Made by a program: the position numbers and the translations under genes | Part shown: positions 48,301 to 60,040 of the stretch, one piece after another | How positions within the stretch are numbered: position 1 is the stretch's first letter | How the letters are laid out: every line of letters starts with the position of its first letter | Origin: Leptasterias polaris | Taxonomy: Eukaryota > Echinodermata > Asteroidea > Forcipulatida > Asteriidae | Direction: 5' to 3' | DNA: 64,000 nucleotides | NCBI GenBank assembly: GCA_037783415.1 | Contig: JAZGTN010000003.1 | Location: 3,820,501 to 3,884,500 of the forward strand | The notes under the pieces: generated by a model | Databases searched by the model: none | What the model was told of the DNA's origin: nothing | Seen by the model: only the letters and a program-made list of their open reading frames with translations

Positions 48301-51300
48301 AATGAAGGGGGAAATAAGAAATAACATCGAACACAATTATAGGCTAAATAAGAGTCTTTATTTATGGGGAAAAAGCAACAGGTTGCTTTGGAGGCAAGAC
48401 TGTGTTTTCCTTACTATGCGGAAAGCCACAGATCATAAAGATTTAAAATAAAATACCAAATTGGTGATTGTCAGCAAAATCAGATTTTAGTCTAAATTTG
48501 ATTTGGTTTCTATAAACATGAGAAACATTTTGCCATATCAAATGCTAAAGTCTTTAAATTACAATACATGTAGTTTACAAATCAAATTTTCTCTTTCCAG
48601 CTATTAGTGGGAATTATTTGGTGTATTTTCCTGTTATTGTTAAATTTGACGTACACTTTTAGATAAACTATCATTTTTGTTACCCGCAACACATACCTTG
48701 CTCTCATGTTTGGTCATAATGACTGCAGTGGCGCTGGAATCAAACTGCGGCCGACCAGCCCTACCAATCATCTGCAGTACCTGTGTCTCTGTATACTCAC
48801 AGTACATACCCGATACGTAATGCTGTGTGGATTTGACTACTACCAGATGGGCTGGTAGATTAACACCCATCGCTAAAGTACTGGTTGCAACTAAGGCACA
48901 AGAAATATACTGATAAAAGTTCAGATTGTTTTCCCTTTTTTCTTTTGGCAGTATCCGATGCTTATTTGAGCCAACCTACTATTGAGCCAGGCAAGCTATC
49001 TACTAGCAAGTAGATATCTGCTCCGTGCTTCATCACACATCAACGTAGTTTAAATCATAATACTAATTATTCTTAATTGATATCACACACAAATCAAACA
49101 TTTATGTGACAAGCTAAAACAAAGTGCGAATACATGGTAAAAACATTTTATCATACAAAATGACTGAAATTGTGATCATTCAATGAACAAATTAGTTAAG
49201 AACTACTTTTGAAATGAATAACAAAATGACATTTTCAAATTAAAGGATAACAAATTTGTCTCTGACTCATCAAGGGACATGAGCATCAGTAAATATATTA
49301 GGAAATTTTATTTTGAAAGGATTACACAATGTATATTTTTGACTCACTGAGAACGGGGAGATCTCCACTGATGAACAATTCTTCTGTGAATTTCCTGTCT
49401 TGGGCATCTAAGCCTGCATGGTGGTAACCTACACCATTCAGCAGTAACTCTGTAATCCAGAAACATGAACTTATATTTGGATGGCTGCTGCTATTAGCCA
49501 AACTTTAAACAAAATATGCTGGTCAAAAAGTATATATTAATGATAATTATTGTTTAAATCAGACAAACTACTGTTTAATAGATGTTAAATTTGCATCGGG
49601 GATAAAGATTATTTGTTTTTTGGACATCTGCTCTAGAATGACAAAGGTTGTGCGTTCAAATCCCACCCAAGTAATATGCACGTGGATTTGTTTTCACAGG
49701 ACTCAGGAAAGTACTAAGTATACAGTGCTTTACACACGTTGGTGTAAGGGTAAACTCAAATAGCAAACAAACTGTGCAAATCAAATGTGAAGAAAAACTG
49801 GCATAAAATGTAAGGGCATCTCCCTAACTGTTTTTATAAGGCACTACTTACCTCTCAGTTTAGACTCTCTGATCATATTAGCTGCTTTCTGTAGTCGTTG
49901 TTTATGCTGACCATTCATAATGAACCTGGCCTCCTTTACAAGAATGCTTGCGGCTTGCTGTACACCCTTACGGGTTGCACAGAACTGTGTGGCAGGGAGA
50001 ATGAATCAAATTTTAGTTTTAAAAAGAAGAAAAGGTTAATAGGGTATTGGATTTGGTTTAAGGGGAATTACATCATTGGTAACTGCTGTATTATTTTTTG
50101 AAAATACGGATTTTGGGGTAGGATTTAGTATGAAAGTTTGTCCACAGACTGGTGTGCAATAGTGTGTTTGTGAATGCCGAGAAAAACAAGAGCAGATGGT
50201 GATAATTTTAAAACTGTCAGACATACCTTTTTGTATTAAAATTCACACGTCAAAATGGTACAAAGTGGCATTTTTCTTTAAAATGAATAACGCCTAGTGA
50301 CAAAATTTCACTGAATGATTGGGCATAGTAATATGTACTTTCAGTCAAGTTAGTTATTTTGTAGTACATTGGAAGTACTTGCTTTCATGTCTGCAAATGA
50401 TGAACTCTACTTTTAAGCACAATTATTTACAATTATTGACACTCACCACAAGTGTTGGTTTTTGGTCTGAATATGTGTGTATAACTCCACTCAACCTGTA
50501 GTTGAGAGATAAGTCAAAGCGGAATTCAGATTGCCGATCTGAGCAGGGGTAGGACAGGACTACTTTCCTCAGTTTGACAGGCCGATGACTCTCATCAAGT
50601 CTGTTGGAACAATACAACCGATTTATCACTTAAAAGACTTGGGTTAGGTTGGGTTGGGTTGGGTTAGGTTTGGGTTGGGTTTGGGTTAGAGTATAGGGCC
50701 AGTAGGGTTAGGGTAGGGTTAGAGTTGGGTTGGGTTGGGTTGGTGTGGTTTAGCATAGGGTTAGGATTGGGTTGGGTAAGGGTTTGTTTTGCAACATGTT
50801 GCTATAAAAATAAAAAAACATAAATTTTGACTCCCAGAATTGGATGTGTCATCTGGAAAAGAATTGAGACTAAACACATTTGATAACATCATTTAGGCAA
50901 GTCTTAAATTTTGGTGGTATTATATTAAAACGTGCTGTTCATCAGGAAAGAATATTTCACCTTTTGAAATTGTTGATAACATCTTTTAAAGTCAGCAGGT
51001 TTTGAAGAGTAGGTTGGACAACAGGAAACATATATTTTTTGTTAGGCCCAAGTGTCATTTCAATGCACTGTTGTTTGGTCTCCAGCAGTTTAATAAAGGC
51101 ATTATCTTATTCGCAGCTTCAGTAACAAAGGTATAGAAACACATTTAATAAATCAAGTAATTAACATTTAATCAGGTTTCTTACTTGTGATAGACTCCAT
51201 GTTTGCCATCAGTCTTTAACCATTCAGCTACCTAAAAAACAAAGTCTATTCCATAAAGTTTTTTTTATCCATCAGAAGATTCCGTCAGTTATCAAAATGT

Positions 51301-54300
51301 TTGCCTGAACAAAATAATATTTCTTTTAGGCAAAACAAACTCTTGTAAAACATTTTAGCATCACAAAGCGTTCAACCATAAAACCACAATTTAAAAATTG
51401 AAACTGTTGTTTTTGCTGGCTATTGTAATTGGATTATATTTATCCACAAATATAAAAGGCACTTCTCGTGGAAACATTAAAGTGCAAGTGTTGAATATGA
51501 TAATGTTTTTTTATTGAGCCAAATTTTGATGACACTGTAAAGCCCTTTAAATGTCATCAGAAAGAAAACGTGAGTGCACAAATAAAGTTGATGAAGGGCT
51601 CGATTTAACACAGCACTAAGAATCATCTTAATACGAGTTGTAAATACTACCACAGTGATTTGTATTGTAACGTCACACTGAGATTGATAGTCATTAATAT
51701 TGATTTGCACTTGAGGCTTAGTTCTTTGTGAAATCAAGCTGGGAGCTGTATTGGTCTTAATGTGTTTCATCTACTCTGCTCTAGTCTTTGTCATGTCAGC
51801 AGACTGGTCAAAGTGTAAGAAATTTGTATGATGAACTCAGGGATCGTCACACTTGGGAAAAAACTACTAAACATAAAATAATGTGTTTAAACTAACTAAT
51901 TATTTATTATTTGATTAATTCTTTCTGCCACATTATCATGGTCATAACAACTATTAGTGATAAGAAAGTTAACTCACATCTTCAATATTAGGGATTGTAG
52001 CAGACACAGCTAAAAATCTCAAGTTTTGTGTTTCTTCTGTAGTCTTCTCAACTGTTGTTGCTTCTCTGGCTGCAGCTGCTTGCACTGTCTTCATTCTACT
52101 GATCACTGCCTCCACAGTGGCACCTCGATTCTCTTCATTCAAAGAATGAACCTGTCAATGGGAGAGATATAGAGTTTTTGCTGTCATCAAAAGCATCCTT
52201 GATTTAACATATACTTAGTTTCCTGAAGGGAGTATTTATTCCCAGTTTTTGTAAGTTGCATCATTTAATATGTTTACCTCATCAATTAGGAATAACTTGA
52301 CTAACTGCACAAGAGACTTGTTGTCTCTCCATTTCCTTGTCATGCTGTCCCATTTTTCCTGTAATATTTAACAAAATGAAAAATAAAAGCGAAACAATGA
52401 ACTGCTACTTGACAACAGATTTTAGAAGTCTACCTGTGCTTTCAAAATAAAATTTAAAGTGATGATTCGCAAACACTAACAACAAATTTCAGTGAAGTTC
52501 ATTTGATATCAAACTAAATTAGAAAATGTCCTGAGTGCAGTATAAATAGCTGTATAGATTTTTTTTGGCAATAGGCACATCAATCTGTTCGCTGACCATA
52601 AAGGATGCCTTCACAAGCCAAGCTTATCTTTCACATTAATCCATTGATTAGTTTATCAATTTTAATTGGCCCATTAAAGCATTAGAGTTTGCTTTGATAG
52701 TTAATTTTCTTCAAATAAAATTGCAGAAACGACAACAGGATTTTTTATTTTAGATGGCGGTTAGTAGCAAAGAGAAAAAACAATTTAAATATTACAAACA
52801 ACAGAAAAGGGTTAAGTCTGCAAGCTCTCTGCATCTCCAAAGTTTTCAATAAGACTTACAGGAGTGGTCAAGACAATATTTATCTCTTGTAACTGGAAGT
52901 AATCATCTATCTCAGTGTCTCCTGTCAGCTCTTGACACTTCAGCCCAAGAGGCTCAAACTTGTCTTTCCAGTCTTGGCATCGCTGGCTACACAGGGCTTT
53001 GATTGGTGCCACTATGATGCAAAAGATTGGTTAAGAACACAGCATTAGCAACTGGTACACTAACAGACTAATGAAAAATGAGCTCAGATGAAAGCAAACT
53101 TTCTCCTAAAGAGGAAAAGAGCATACTGATCAAAACGTCGAAGTGCTAGACCACCGATTCTTTTTAGAACCACCACAACTCAAAGAAAGATATTTCATGT
53201 ACATGGTGTTTATACCGCAAACCTTACAAGATTGTATCTAAACCATGCAAAGTTTTAAATCATACAAAGCAGAACTGTTGGGAAATTGGTTTGCAGGTTA
53301 CGTCTCCCCATTGAACCTCCTGCATTCTACAGGATTCATAGACTCTATTAGTATTACATTAACCACATCATCCAACAAAAAACAAGTCTACATAGAATCT
53401 ACAGTTCTAATATTTGTTATTTGATTGCTACATGTGCTTCACAATTTTCAAGGATACAAAATAATATGGAATGTAGACAAAAATCATGGGCAATTAAACA
53501 GGCCTAGTATTCTTAGCTTGTCTTTTTTGGGGGGGGGGGGGTAAAAATCAAATATCTACTGTCTACAGTCAAGATATAATGCCATACACCAATCACATTA
53601 ACAAAATTCCATTTAGTTTAGATTGACTTACTGTATACAACTTTGGATTTGAATGCGTTCGCACCCAATGCTGTTAGCAAGCGCACAATGGCTAATTCGA
53701 ATATGGCTGTTTTGCCTGATCCAGTTGGAGCACAAACAACCATGTGCTTGTCTGTATGAAGGACCTAAACAAGAATAAGTGAAATTACATTGAATGTTAA
53801 CAACAATCGTGGGTAAAAAGTTACCAAGCACAGATTTAACAAATAATGTAGATATGATATTGTGCATTTTATTTCTTTTTATTTTTTTGCATTTTGCATT
53901 TTGTTACAATACGGATGATATGAACATAACTACGTATAACTTCACTGTACTCTTTTAAGTTTTTCCTCATTTACACATGATTTCAAAGGATGTCTACACG
54001 CATGCCCTAAGTTCGTGCTTTACATTTTGTTTCATCTCTTGTTTTTTGTGTTTTTGTGAAAAACAAATCGTAAATGGAAATCTCTTCAATGTTTGCGGCT
54101 CTCCGGAATACTTACATCATCAAGAACCTTGGACTGCACAATGTTGAAGTAGGGAAAGGGAAACACACATCTGTATGGTTTAGCTTGCAGTTGGTTAAGG
54201 AATTTATAACAATGGAAAGAAAAATGCTGTGATCAACAAGGTGTTAGTTGTTAACTCATATTACACACCCACAATTCTCACAAAATATCCCCCCAGTGTT

Positions 54301-57300
54301 GCATACCCCCAAGAACTGGGAGAACAAATCACCACACATGTCAGACTGTGCATTCGATGATGTAATTTCCCCAAATTGTTGATGAAGAACAGTTTTGTTA
54401 TTAAATATCAGCATTCTGTACATCATATCATAATTTAGTTAAATTACACTCTAATTAGTGTTAGAAATATGACCTGTGCAATATTGTAAAGAAAAAGGAG
54501 TAAATTTATTTCAAATCAGAGATAAGTTTGTAAATCTAAGAAATGACGGAATCAGGCAAATGCAGATAAGGAATATCCTTGAGGATGAATAATAAGAGTG
54601 TGGATTTATATAGCACCAGTATCAGCCAATTTGACTAGGCACAGGAACATTTATAACCCCATTCACCAGGCCTTTGATTTCATTCCTTAAAGCAGCTCTG
54701 CTTCCTGGGCCTAATTTCATAGAGCCGCTTAAGCACAAAAGGTTGCTAAGCACAACAAAATAGTTTAATTACTCATAGGCCAACTACTTTAATTAGTTAA
54801 CAACGCATAGCTTCTCTTTGGTATACAACCTGGAATACAAAACATATTGAAGAGAAATTGAAATATTCTTAAACTTTATAGCCTTACTTGGCGAATCTTG
54901 TATCAAAATAACATAACTCGATGATCTTTGGAAACCCTTTTCTAATTAATTTGGCATACAAGGATACATATTTCATTCACAGAACGAAGTTTTGTGCCAC
55001 CGTGTGTTGTTCCACCTGGGGTTGCGTACCCTAAAATTGGAAAAAACAAAACAAACACAAATTTCACTTGAGAGACAACTGCCCACCTTAAAAAAATTCT
55101 TTACTAGGTAAAGAGAACAATGTTAATGGCACAACAAAGAATGGCAGGGGAAAGGATGTTGCTTAATGAAGTCAAGTCTCAGGTTTATTAAGTTAAATTT
55201 TGCCCATCACCAGTATATGTTTATGGAATATGTTTCTGACACAAATAAACTGACCCCCCTTTAAATCTAAACTTCAACAGCTACTTGAGAGTATTTTGTT
55301 TTGCGGGAATGCTATTTAAATGTATTTATATTGTGTTTGTTTATCATTTAAATGTAATTTTAATATTTGTACACTTCTGAACTTTTTGTAATTATCAATC
55401 AACTTTTTGAAAAAATATAAACACTTCTTTCGCTGACGGCATGTGTCAAATGACAATACTTTGACATCATGTGTGGGATGTTGCTCTGTTATACCTCTAT
55501 GCTGCAACAAAGCGGCTATACAAAACAGAGCTACCACATATGACGTAGCATGAGTGACGACGTAACAGGGCTTTTTGTGAATCTTTCTGAAAAGCACCGG
55601 AGAAGGGTATGCAAAATGATTGTTTTTTTTGACAATTAACATCTGTTATATCTGTGAACTCAATTTCCTTGTAGATTGAAAACATTTTAAATGAATTTCT
55701 GCAAAGATCTCTTGTTGCCGTTTTCGTTCAAGTAGGTTTTTAAGGAAATAATAAGACACAAACTTCAAAAGTTATACTGCCTACCAGGAATAGCTAGTGT
55801 GAACGGACTGTCCGTCACGGTAGCTGGTGACTCATCTCCATAGTTATCAAGACTACTTCTTTGGCTTGATGTTGCACTGTCCAATATTCTGACCCTCTTG
55901 GGTGTGAATGAAGGAATGAATCTTGGGCCCCGTCTGTCAAAATTTAGTGGATGGAAAAAGATTTATTTAAATTCCACAAACAAATACACAGTTGTATATC
56001 AGTGGGGCATATTACAACAGAAATAGTTGTAACTAGTTTTGATTTATTTTGTAATAATGGTTCTTTCAGATAGAGGTAGATAAAAAACAAGAAAAAAAGT
56101 AACCTCGTAGGCTGAGAACTTGGAATCACATCCTCAACTTGAGATAAAATTTGTTGGTGTCCAACACTTCTTTGGCTCTCATTGTACTCATCATTGAAGA
56201 TTTCGGACCTTGATGGCTTGGGAACATCATCTTCAAACAGACTTTGTGATCCAAAGATATTGTCCTCATCCAGAGTTTCTCTGACAGACTGGTGTTTTCG
56301 TTTCAAAATACCCCTGGGTGCTATTGGAACTGGAATATACATAAATTAAGTTGAGTGTTAATCACTGGTATGGTGAGATTTGAAGTAAAATCAAGCAAGT
56401 TGTTGACTTGTAATCAATAGCTTGTTACTGACATCTAATATCATCACTGCACAGCAATGTTTGTCTGGAGCATAAATCACAACTACTCCTTACTTTTCAA
56501 TGTTTACAAGACACAGCCCAAGTTTAGCTCCAGGACCTACTATAGTTCACAAATATATTCCTTCTAGAAATTTACGTTCCAAATCAAAGTCCCTTCTTGT
56601 CATTTCCACCCCTGTTACAAAGTCGTACGGAGCTCGGTCATTCCAAGTAGCTGCAGCTGAACTGTGGAATGGCTTACCCGAGTCTGTTAAGGAAGCAGTC
56701 ACGGTTGGCCAATTCAAAAGTCGCCTCAAAACACATCTATTCACCGTCTATCAGTAATTGTTATTTCTGTATTTTATTTGTATCTTAACAGGGACTTAAC
56801 AGTGATATGCGCTATACAAAAACGGTTTATTATTATTTATTATTATAACATTATGAGAAATCAGACTGATTTTCTTTCAAGCCTTTAGTTGATTTTAATA
56901 ATGAGAAAACTGCATGTGTCATGTCTGGGTTTTTTTGTTCATTAATATTTACACCAATCTAGTGGTAGTGAAAGTGTTGAGTATTACACAAGCTTTTACA
57001 CCATAAATTTGTGTTCAAATATTACTTTGACTAAACCACTATGCGCAGCTTTTCCGCAGGGTGAAAACACACCGGTCTTTTCTGCATAAGTGTTGCTAAT
57101 TTGAAAGATTCAGTACCTTTGAAATTACTCTGTCTGAAGAGTTGAGATGCAGATATTTCTCCTTCATCATCATCATCTTGAAAGCATTGTGAGCTGAAGA
57201 TGTCTTGCAGTGAAGATGGAGGAACAGGCACTGACTTAGCTGGCTTTATGAATGGATGACTGTTGGAGAAAAATATCAAGTTGAGAGATGAATAATTGAC

Positions 57301-57828
57301 TAATTGACTCATTTTTTTCTTTGTCTGCACAAATATTTAGGAACAGCAGATTTTGAGCTTTCAAAAGTCTCCAAGTAGATTTATTATCCATTTTCTACCA
57401 GTTTCAGATTTATATAACTTATGTGTTAAATACTTTCTTTTACATTTGGGTAAGATTTTCTTGTTTTCATCAAGAGAGTCCAAGCCTAATATTTGTTTGT
57501 GTTATTTGGGACTTTGTCACAAAAAGGCAAAGTGAAAGATTGATTAATATGTTATTGCTGCCTGTAGCAATTCACATGCCCCAAATAAAACATTAAAAAA
57601 TGCTCTCAACTATTAAGCAGTCTAAAATAATGTCTTGACAATTAGCAAATAACATAATTTTGCCCAGGTAAAGAGAATTTAGGTCATTGCAGTTAGTTGG
57701 CTGTAGTACAACTGTTCTAAAGAATAAATAGAAATTCCAACAGGCTTTGAGTATTTTGTTTTTGGTCAATAAAATGATTGGAAAACTTACACTGTTGCTT
57801 GTTTGCTGCGGCCGATATTGTTGAACAT
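33332..57828 (-). CDS. HFM1: HFM1 (MER3), meiotic crossover DNA helicase (complete, 34 coding exons)
   Basis: HFM1/MER3 is a Ski2/Sec63-family DNA helicase that stabilises recombination intermediates for meiotic crossovers. Exons 5' to 3': 57828-57791, 57259-57117, 56329-56104, 55933-55785, 55030-54968, 54183-54116, 53764-53632, 53011-52860, 52358-52278, 52151-51978, 51231-51185, 50600-50447, 49984-49852, 49449-49348, 48890-48697, 48297-48251, 48072-47891, 47139-47056, 46198-46107, 45179-45025, 44671-44574, 43906-43692, 43370-43287, 43065-42908, 41762-41659, 41100-40930, 40599-40322, 39844-39607, 37794-37651, 37480-36841, 36316-36099, 35459-35275, 34700-33856, 33395-33332. Phases agree throughout, giving 1952 residues (human about 1435). 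Motifs: APTGSGKT (241-248), DEVH (350-353), SAT (401-403), QMIGRAGR (594-601), a Sec63-like region, a cysteine cluster (1100-1115), and the ending IFQGIF, like human. Distinguished from ASCC3/SNRNP200 by a single cassette and the [11 protein letters not shown] and [16 protein letters not shown] segments. Confidence 0.95.
34801..35040. mobile_element. 240-bp inverted-repeat element, HFM1 intron 32
   Basis: TTGGCCCACTTTCACAATGC at the left is mirrored imperfectly by AGCTTTCTGAAATTGGGCCC at the right, and inner GCTTAGCAATTT / GTGCTAAGCATTAT words also repeat. A half-element with CTAATTTCATAGAGCCGCTT lies at 54713-54800. Confidence 0.6.
36541..36640 (-). mobile_element. tRNA-derived SINE relic
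   Basis: The minus strand has a good box A (CAGCTCAGTTGGTAGAGC) and box B (TTGGTTCAAATCC), but the anticodon and T stems do not pair. The adjoining GATAAATTGACTAGAGCAGG is shared with 17992-18010. Hence SINE rather than tRNA gene. Confidence 0.65.
38449..39235 (-). mobile_element. SINE tail split by a terminal-inverted-repeat insertion
   Basis: AATAACTAGTTCTTATATAG plus CGCATTTTACAA (38449-38490) and TAACGTATCAATGCGCTTTA onward (39197-39235) are the two halves of the tail of the SINE seen intact at 4625-4976. The interruption is the element at 38491-39196. Confidence 0.8.
38491..39196. mobile_element. ~706-bp non-autonomous TIR transposon inside a SINE tail
   Basis: TAGACTGTGCAAGTCTCGCG at the left is mirrored at the right (CGCGAGACTTGCACAGTCTA). 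Deleting 38491-39196 restores the SINE junction TTTTACAATAACGTATC. TA at both ends suggests a TA-target element. No transposase is recognised; the 75-codon frame at 38663-38890 has no known match. HFM1 intron 28. Confidence 0.75.
40022..40140. mobile_element. 119-bp hairpin MITE, CATGGCTCTGCTTA family
   Basis: AATTTCATGGCTCTGCTTA is mirrored by TAAGCAGAGCCATGAAATA near-perfectly. Relatives at 22015-22136 and 29331-29449. HFM1 intron 27. Confidence 0.75.
40322..40599 (-). other. HFM1: HFM1 cysteine-rich putative zinc motif (exon 27)
   Basis: [17 protein letters not shown] at residues 1100-1116 keeps the cysteine and histidine spacing of the human HFM1 motif C-x3-C-x5-C-x3-CC. The exon continues with a serine-rich linker and ends at SVKRLK, also conserved. 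Confidence 0.85.
41330..41655. mobile_element. two adjacent dispersed-repeat relics
   Basis: 41330-41475 (GCAGAGGCCATGGCCTCTGT) matches 45355-45505. 41527-41655 (GGGCCATGTCCGAATTGACG ... GATTTGGATGCAGCC) is a member of the GTGTCCGAAT hairpin family. The stretch lies in HFM1 intron 25. Confidence 0.5.
44232..44354. mobile_element. 123-bp hairpin repeat, HFM1 intron 21
   Basis: GGGAGACCTTTGAGAC...CCGGTCCTTTT at the left is mirrored imperfectly by AAAAGGACCAGTG...TCTAAAAAGTCCCCC at the right. Confidence 0.6.
45355..45560. repeat. dispersed repeat copy (AGGCCATGGCCTTTGG family)
   Basis: GGGGCACCAAGACCAAGACC and CAGAGGCCATGGCCTTTGG parallel 41330-41475; ATTCCAGGCCTG parallels 17300-17420. Confidence 0.55.
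45590..46010. mobile_element. copy of the 1790-2290 inverted-repeat family
   Basis: TGTATTTGATACCCTTCCAG, ATATGGGTCTTTACATTTTT and a mirrored right half with CACCATTTTAATGTGAGG mark a full-length but diverged member, in HFM1 intron 19. Confidence 0.6.
49620..49740 (+). mobile_element. tRNA-like SINE relic
   Basis: A box-B-like GTGCGTTCAAATCCCACC is followed by a tail ending CAGTGCTTTACACACG. No matching box A stem is clear. HFM1 intron 13. Confidence 0.4.
50640..50790. repeat. interstitial telomere-like array (GGGTTG/GGGTTA)
   Basis: About 18 units of GGGTT(A/G), GGTTTGG and variants stand in tandem on the plus strand, in HFM1 intron 11 directly next to exon 12. It resembles a degenerate TTAGGG array. 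Confidence 0.8.
51596..51741. mobile_element. hairpin MITE, GGGCTCGATTT family
   Basis: Reverse-orientation, diverged copy of 12190-12337: GGGCTCGATTTAACACAGC at the left and CTTTGTGAAATCAAGC at the right, with GTGATTTGTATTGTAACGTC in the middle. Confidence 0.65.
54184..54967 (-). other. HFM1: U12-type intron of HFM1
   Basis: The minus-strand donor reads GTATCCTTG and the branch-site element TTCCTTAAC at 54202-54194 is the exact U12 consensus, about 10 nt before the AAG acceptor. The non-CAG acceptor and lack of a polypyrimidine tract also fit U12. It lies two introns before the end of the Walker A exon. Confidence 0.9.
56500..56850 (+). mobile_element. non-LTR retrotransposon (LINE) 3' end
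   Basis: The plus strand encodes an open 85-codon stretch ending with [20 protein letters not shown] and [10 protein letters not shown], the conserved extreme C-terminus of many LINE reverse transcriptases. A short 3' UTR and a TTATTATTATT-type tail follow at 56815-56850. A 5'-truncated insertion antisense to HFM1, in its intron 2. Confidence 0.8.
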
Positions 57829-58021
57829 AGTTATTTCTTCACTCTGTCTGATAATGGCAGGGGTAACAATCAGATCAATAGTTTTAAAGGGAAAAACATA
57901 GGGGCCTACTTGTGTAAAAACAGGGTGAACGGTTCTAGATTTACACAATCTTCATTAATGAAAAACAGACTCTTGCACAACTGTTAAGGTTTAGACAAAA
58001 ACCACTTTCACAGTTATGCGC

Positions 58022-58154
58022 CATCTTGTTCAAGGGGCAGATTTGTTCACTTCAAACACTCGCTCAAACTTCCAAGCACCTTCCAGATGCCCGAGTGAAG
58101 TTCAAGCTTTGAGTCGCAGGCAGCAACACATGAATCTGTCCCTTGAACAAGATG
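58022..58154. mobile_element. 133-bp hairpin MITE, HFM1 5' intron
   Basis: CATCTTGTTCAAGGGGCAG with ATT is mirrored by AATCTGTCCCTTGAACAAG with ATG; one mismatch in 22 bp. A second inner inverted pair (CTCGCTCAAACTT / AAGTTCAAGC) is weaker. Confidence 0.8.
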
Positions 58155-59362
58155 TCAAATATTACCTTGAAGGTATACTTATTGCTTACTACTAAGTAGA
58201 AACACACCATAAAGTGTGTGGATACCGAAATAACCGAGTCTCAAATCCAGGGGCACATTTGGGGAGTCTGAACAGGAATTGAGTGGTAGAGTGGTCTAGG
58301 GTCTAGGAACTTAAGTTCTGGTGTTGTCATGAGTGTGGGTGCAGTTCCAAGTCATGCCACTTGTGTGCTTGTCCAACACTTGACCATGAATGACCATGAA
58401 TGAAATTGCTTTGACCTTTGCTTTGGATGGGACGCTAGTATAAAATAATGCAGGTCCCATGTGTTGAGTTATGCAAAAAGTCGTAAAAAAGACCCAGATG
58501 AGTAGCAATACAATATTAGATCTAACAGGTTCACCCGGTGTTTCTGGTATGGTTGGCTGCAGAGTAGGCGGTGGGGGAAGCCCCACTCTGAAATTTTGCC
58601 CCCTCTTTCCCCCAATCAAATGAGGACGAATTTCGCCAAAAATGCACTTGTAAATGTAAACATTTAATTAAAGATCAACATGGATGTAGAATGGTATGAT
58701 GATAAATTAATCGACAAAAGGCCCCCTAAAACTTATTTGTCTTTCCTTTCCTCTCCCGCCCCCCCCCCCCCCAATACTTGCTTCTTCTTCTTCTTTTTCA
58801 CCATGACTACACCACCACCAGGTATGGTTCAGTTCAGGCTTCATCATTTAATCATTCATTAATTGTATCTCTAGCCCCCGACAAATGAAAATTTATAATG
58901 TAATTACGCCACATTTACCTTTTTTAGGTAAGAAATTTGTTGCTGCATGGTAGGCCTAGTGGTGGTCAGTTCCCTTTGCAAATTCTGGGTCGCCAAAATA
59001 ACCCCAACCCAGGCTAAGCATGCTGCTAAGTCAAGTGCTACTGCTAGTGCTACTACAGTACTACTAGAGTGCTAGCCTAAGTAAGGCTTGCCACAGTTCG
59101 TTCACATCATAATCACACTCACAGAGTCACAGTCACAGGATCAGAGACAGAGCAGAGGACAGGGCCGGGGAGGGGGGACACGAATTCGAACGAACACAAC
59201 CAACCAAAAGTCAAGCATTGTCAAGTGCACTGCTGTGTCGGGACGGTGTTTATATTATTATTAACAAGTTAGGCCTAAAATTATGACGTTACAGTTCATA
59301 CAAATATGAAAATGAAACCATGATTCAAATAAGCAAGTTACACACATTTTAACGTTACCTAC

Positions 59363-59440
59363 CTTTCCAAAAGTATAGCAGACGACAGCAAGGGGGGGGA
59401 GTGGCATAAAATTTCCGGGCTATATATAACGGGTGTGTAT
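59363..59440 (-). promoter_or_regulatory. HFM1: probable HFM1 promoter and first non-coding exon
   Basis: On the minus strand a TATATATA box (59428-59421) is followed about 60 nt later by a strong donor GGAAAG|GTAGGT ending an exon at 59363. The matching acceptor is TTATCAG just upstream of the ATG at 57828. An ATG near 59410 would stop soon after splicing, so this exon is taken as 5' UTR. Confidence 0.5.
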
Positions 59441-60040
59441 GACGTCATTGGATGGAAGTTAGCAACCACTGACCAATAATGTGTCTTCTTTCATTGTTCA
59501 GAAATACTGTCCAATCAGATGATGCGACATGCGTTAATAAACGCTGCGCAAACTGCAAGCTGAATAATTAGTTAGCTGCCCTAACTTAACAAAAGGAAAA
59601 TAAATTTGTCAAAGTCATTACTTCTTACTAGTTTTTAAAATTAGTTTTGAAGTGACTTTTCGTGGCAGCCGAACGCCGCTAGTCACAAACTAGTCTGGTT
59701 TCGGACCGACCTGCTGTGCGGTGGTAGTAGCGGGAGTACATGCTCCTGTGCGACTGATCACTAGACACAAGCTCCAGCGGGAAGGACAAAATGTCAACAT
59801 CCTCCATCGTCCCCAAACCATCGATCAAACTTTATTTTTAAGAAGAGTGGACCCTACACCCATCATCGCAGAAACCATAGAGCAAGGACAACAAACCTGT
59901 GGAACTTCTTTCACGTGTCAAATCTTTTAGGTAGTTAGCCCTTCTTTTTGTTTAATATTATAATAGTGCTTTTTATTAGAACACCGCGTAAAATGAAACA
60001 ATTTTGTCCATTTTCCGGACATGACAGTCACATGACATAC

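Larger units (their letters stand above)
48697..53764 (-). other. HFM1: HFM1 helicase core (exons 7-15)
   Basis: Encodes residues 230-619: Walker A APTGSGKT, the [11 protein letters not shown]a-type motif, [13 protein letters not shown], the DEVH box split between exons 9 and 10 (LIDE|VHSL), [51 protein letters not shown] and [12 protein letters not shown]. All catalytic motifs appear intact, so an active helicase is expected. Confidence 0.93.

Noticed and set aside
59721..59930. A 69-codon plus-strand frame as a RAD54B upstream coding exon.
   Set aside because: No similarity to RAD54B; the vertebrate protein starts at MRRSAAPSQ, found at 63265.
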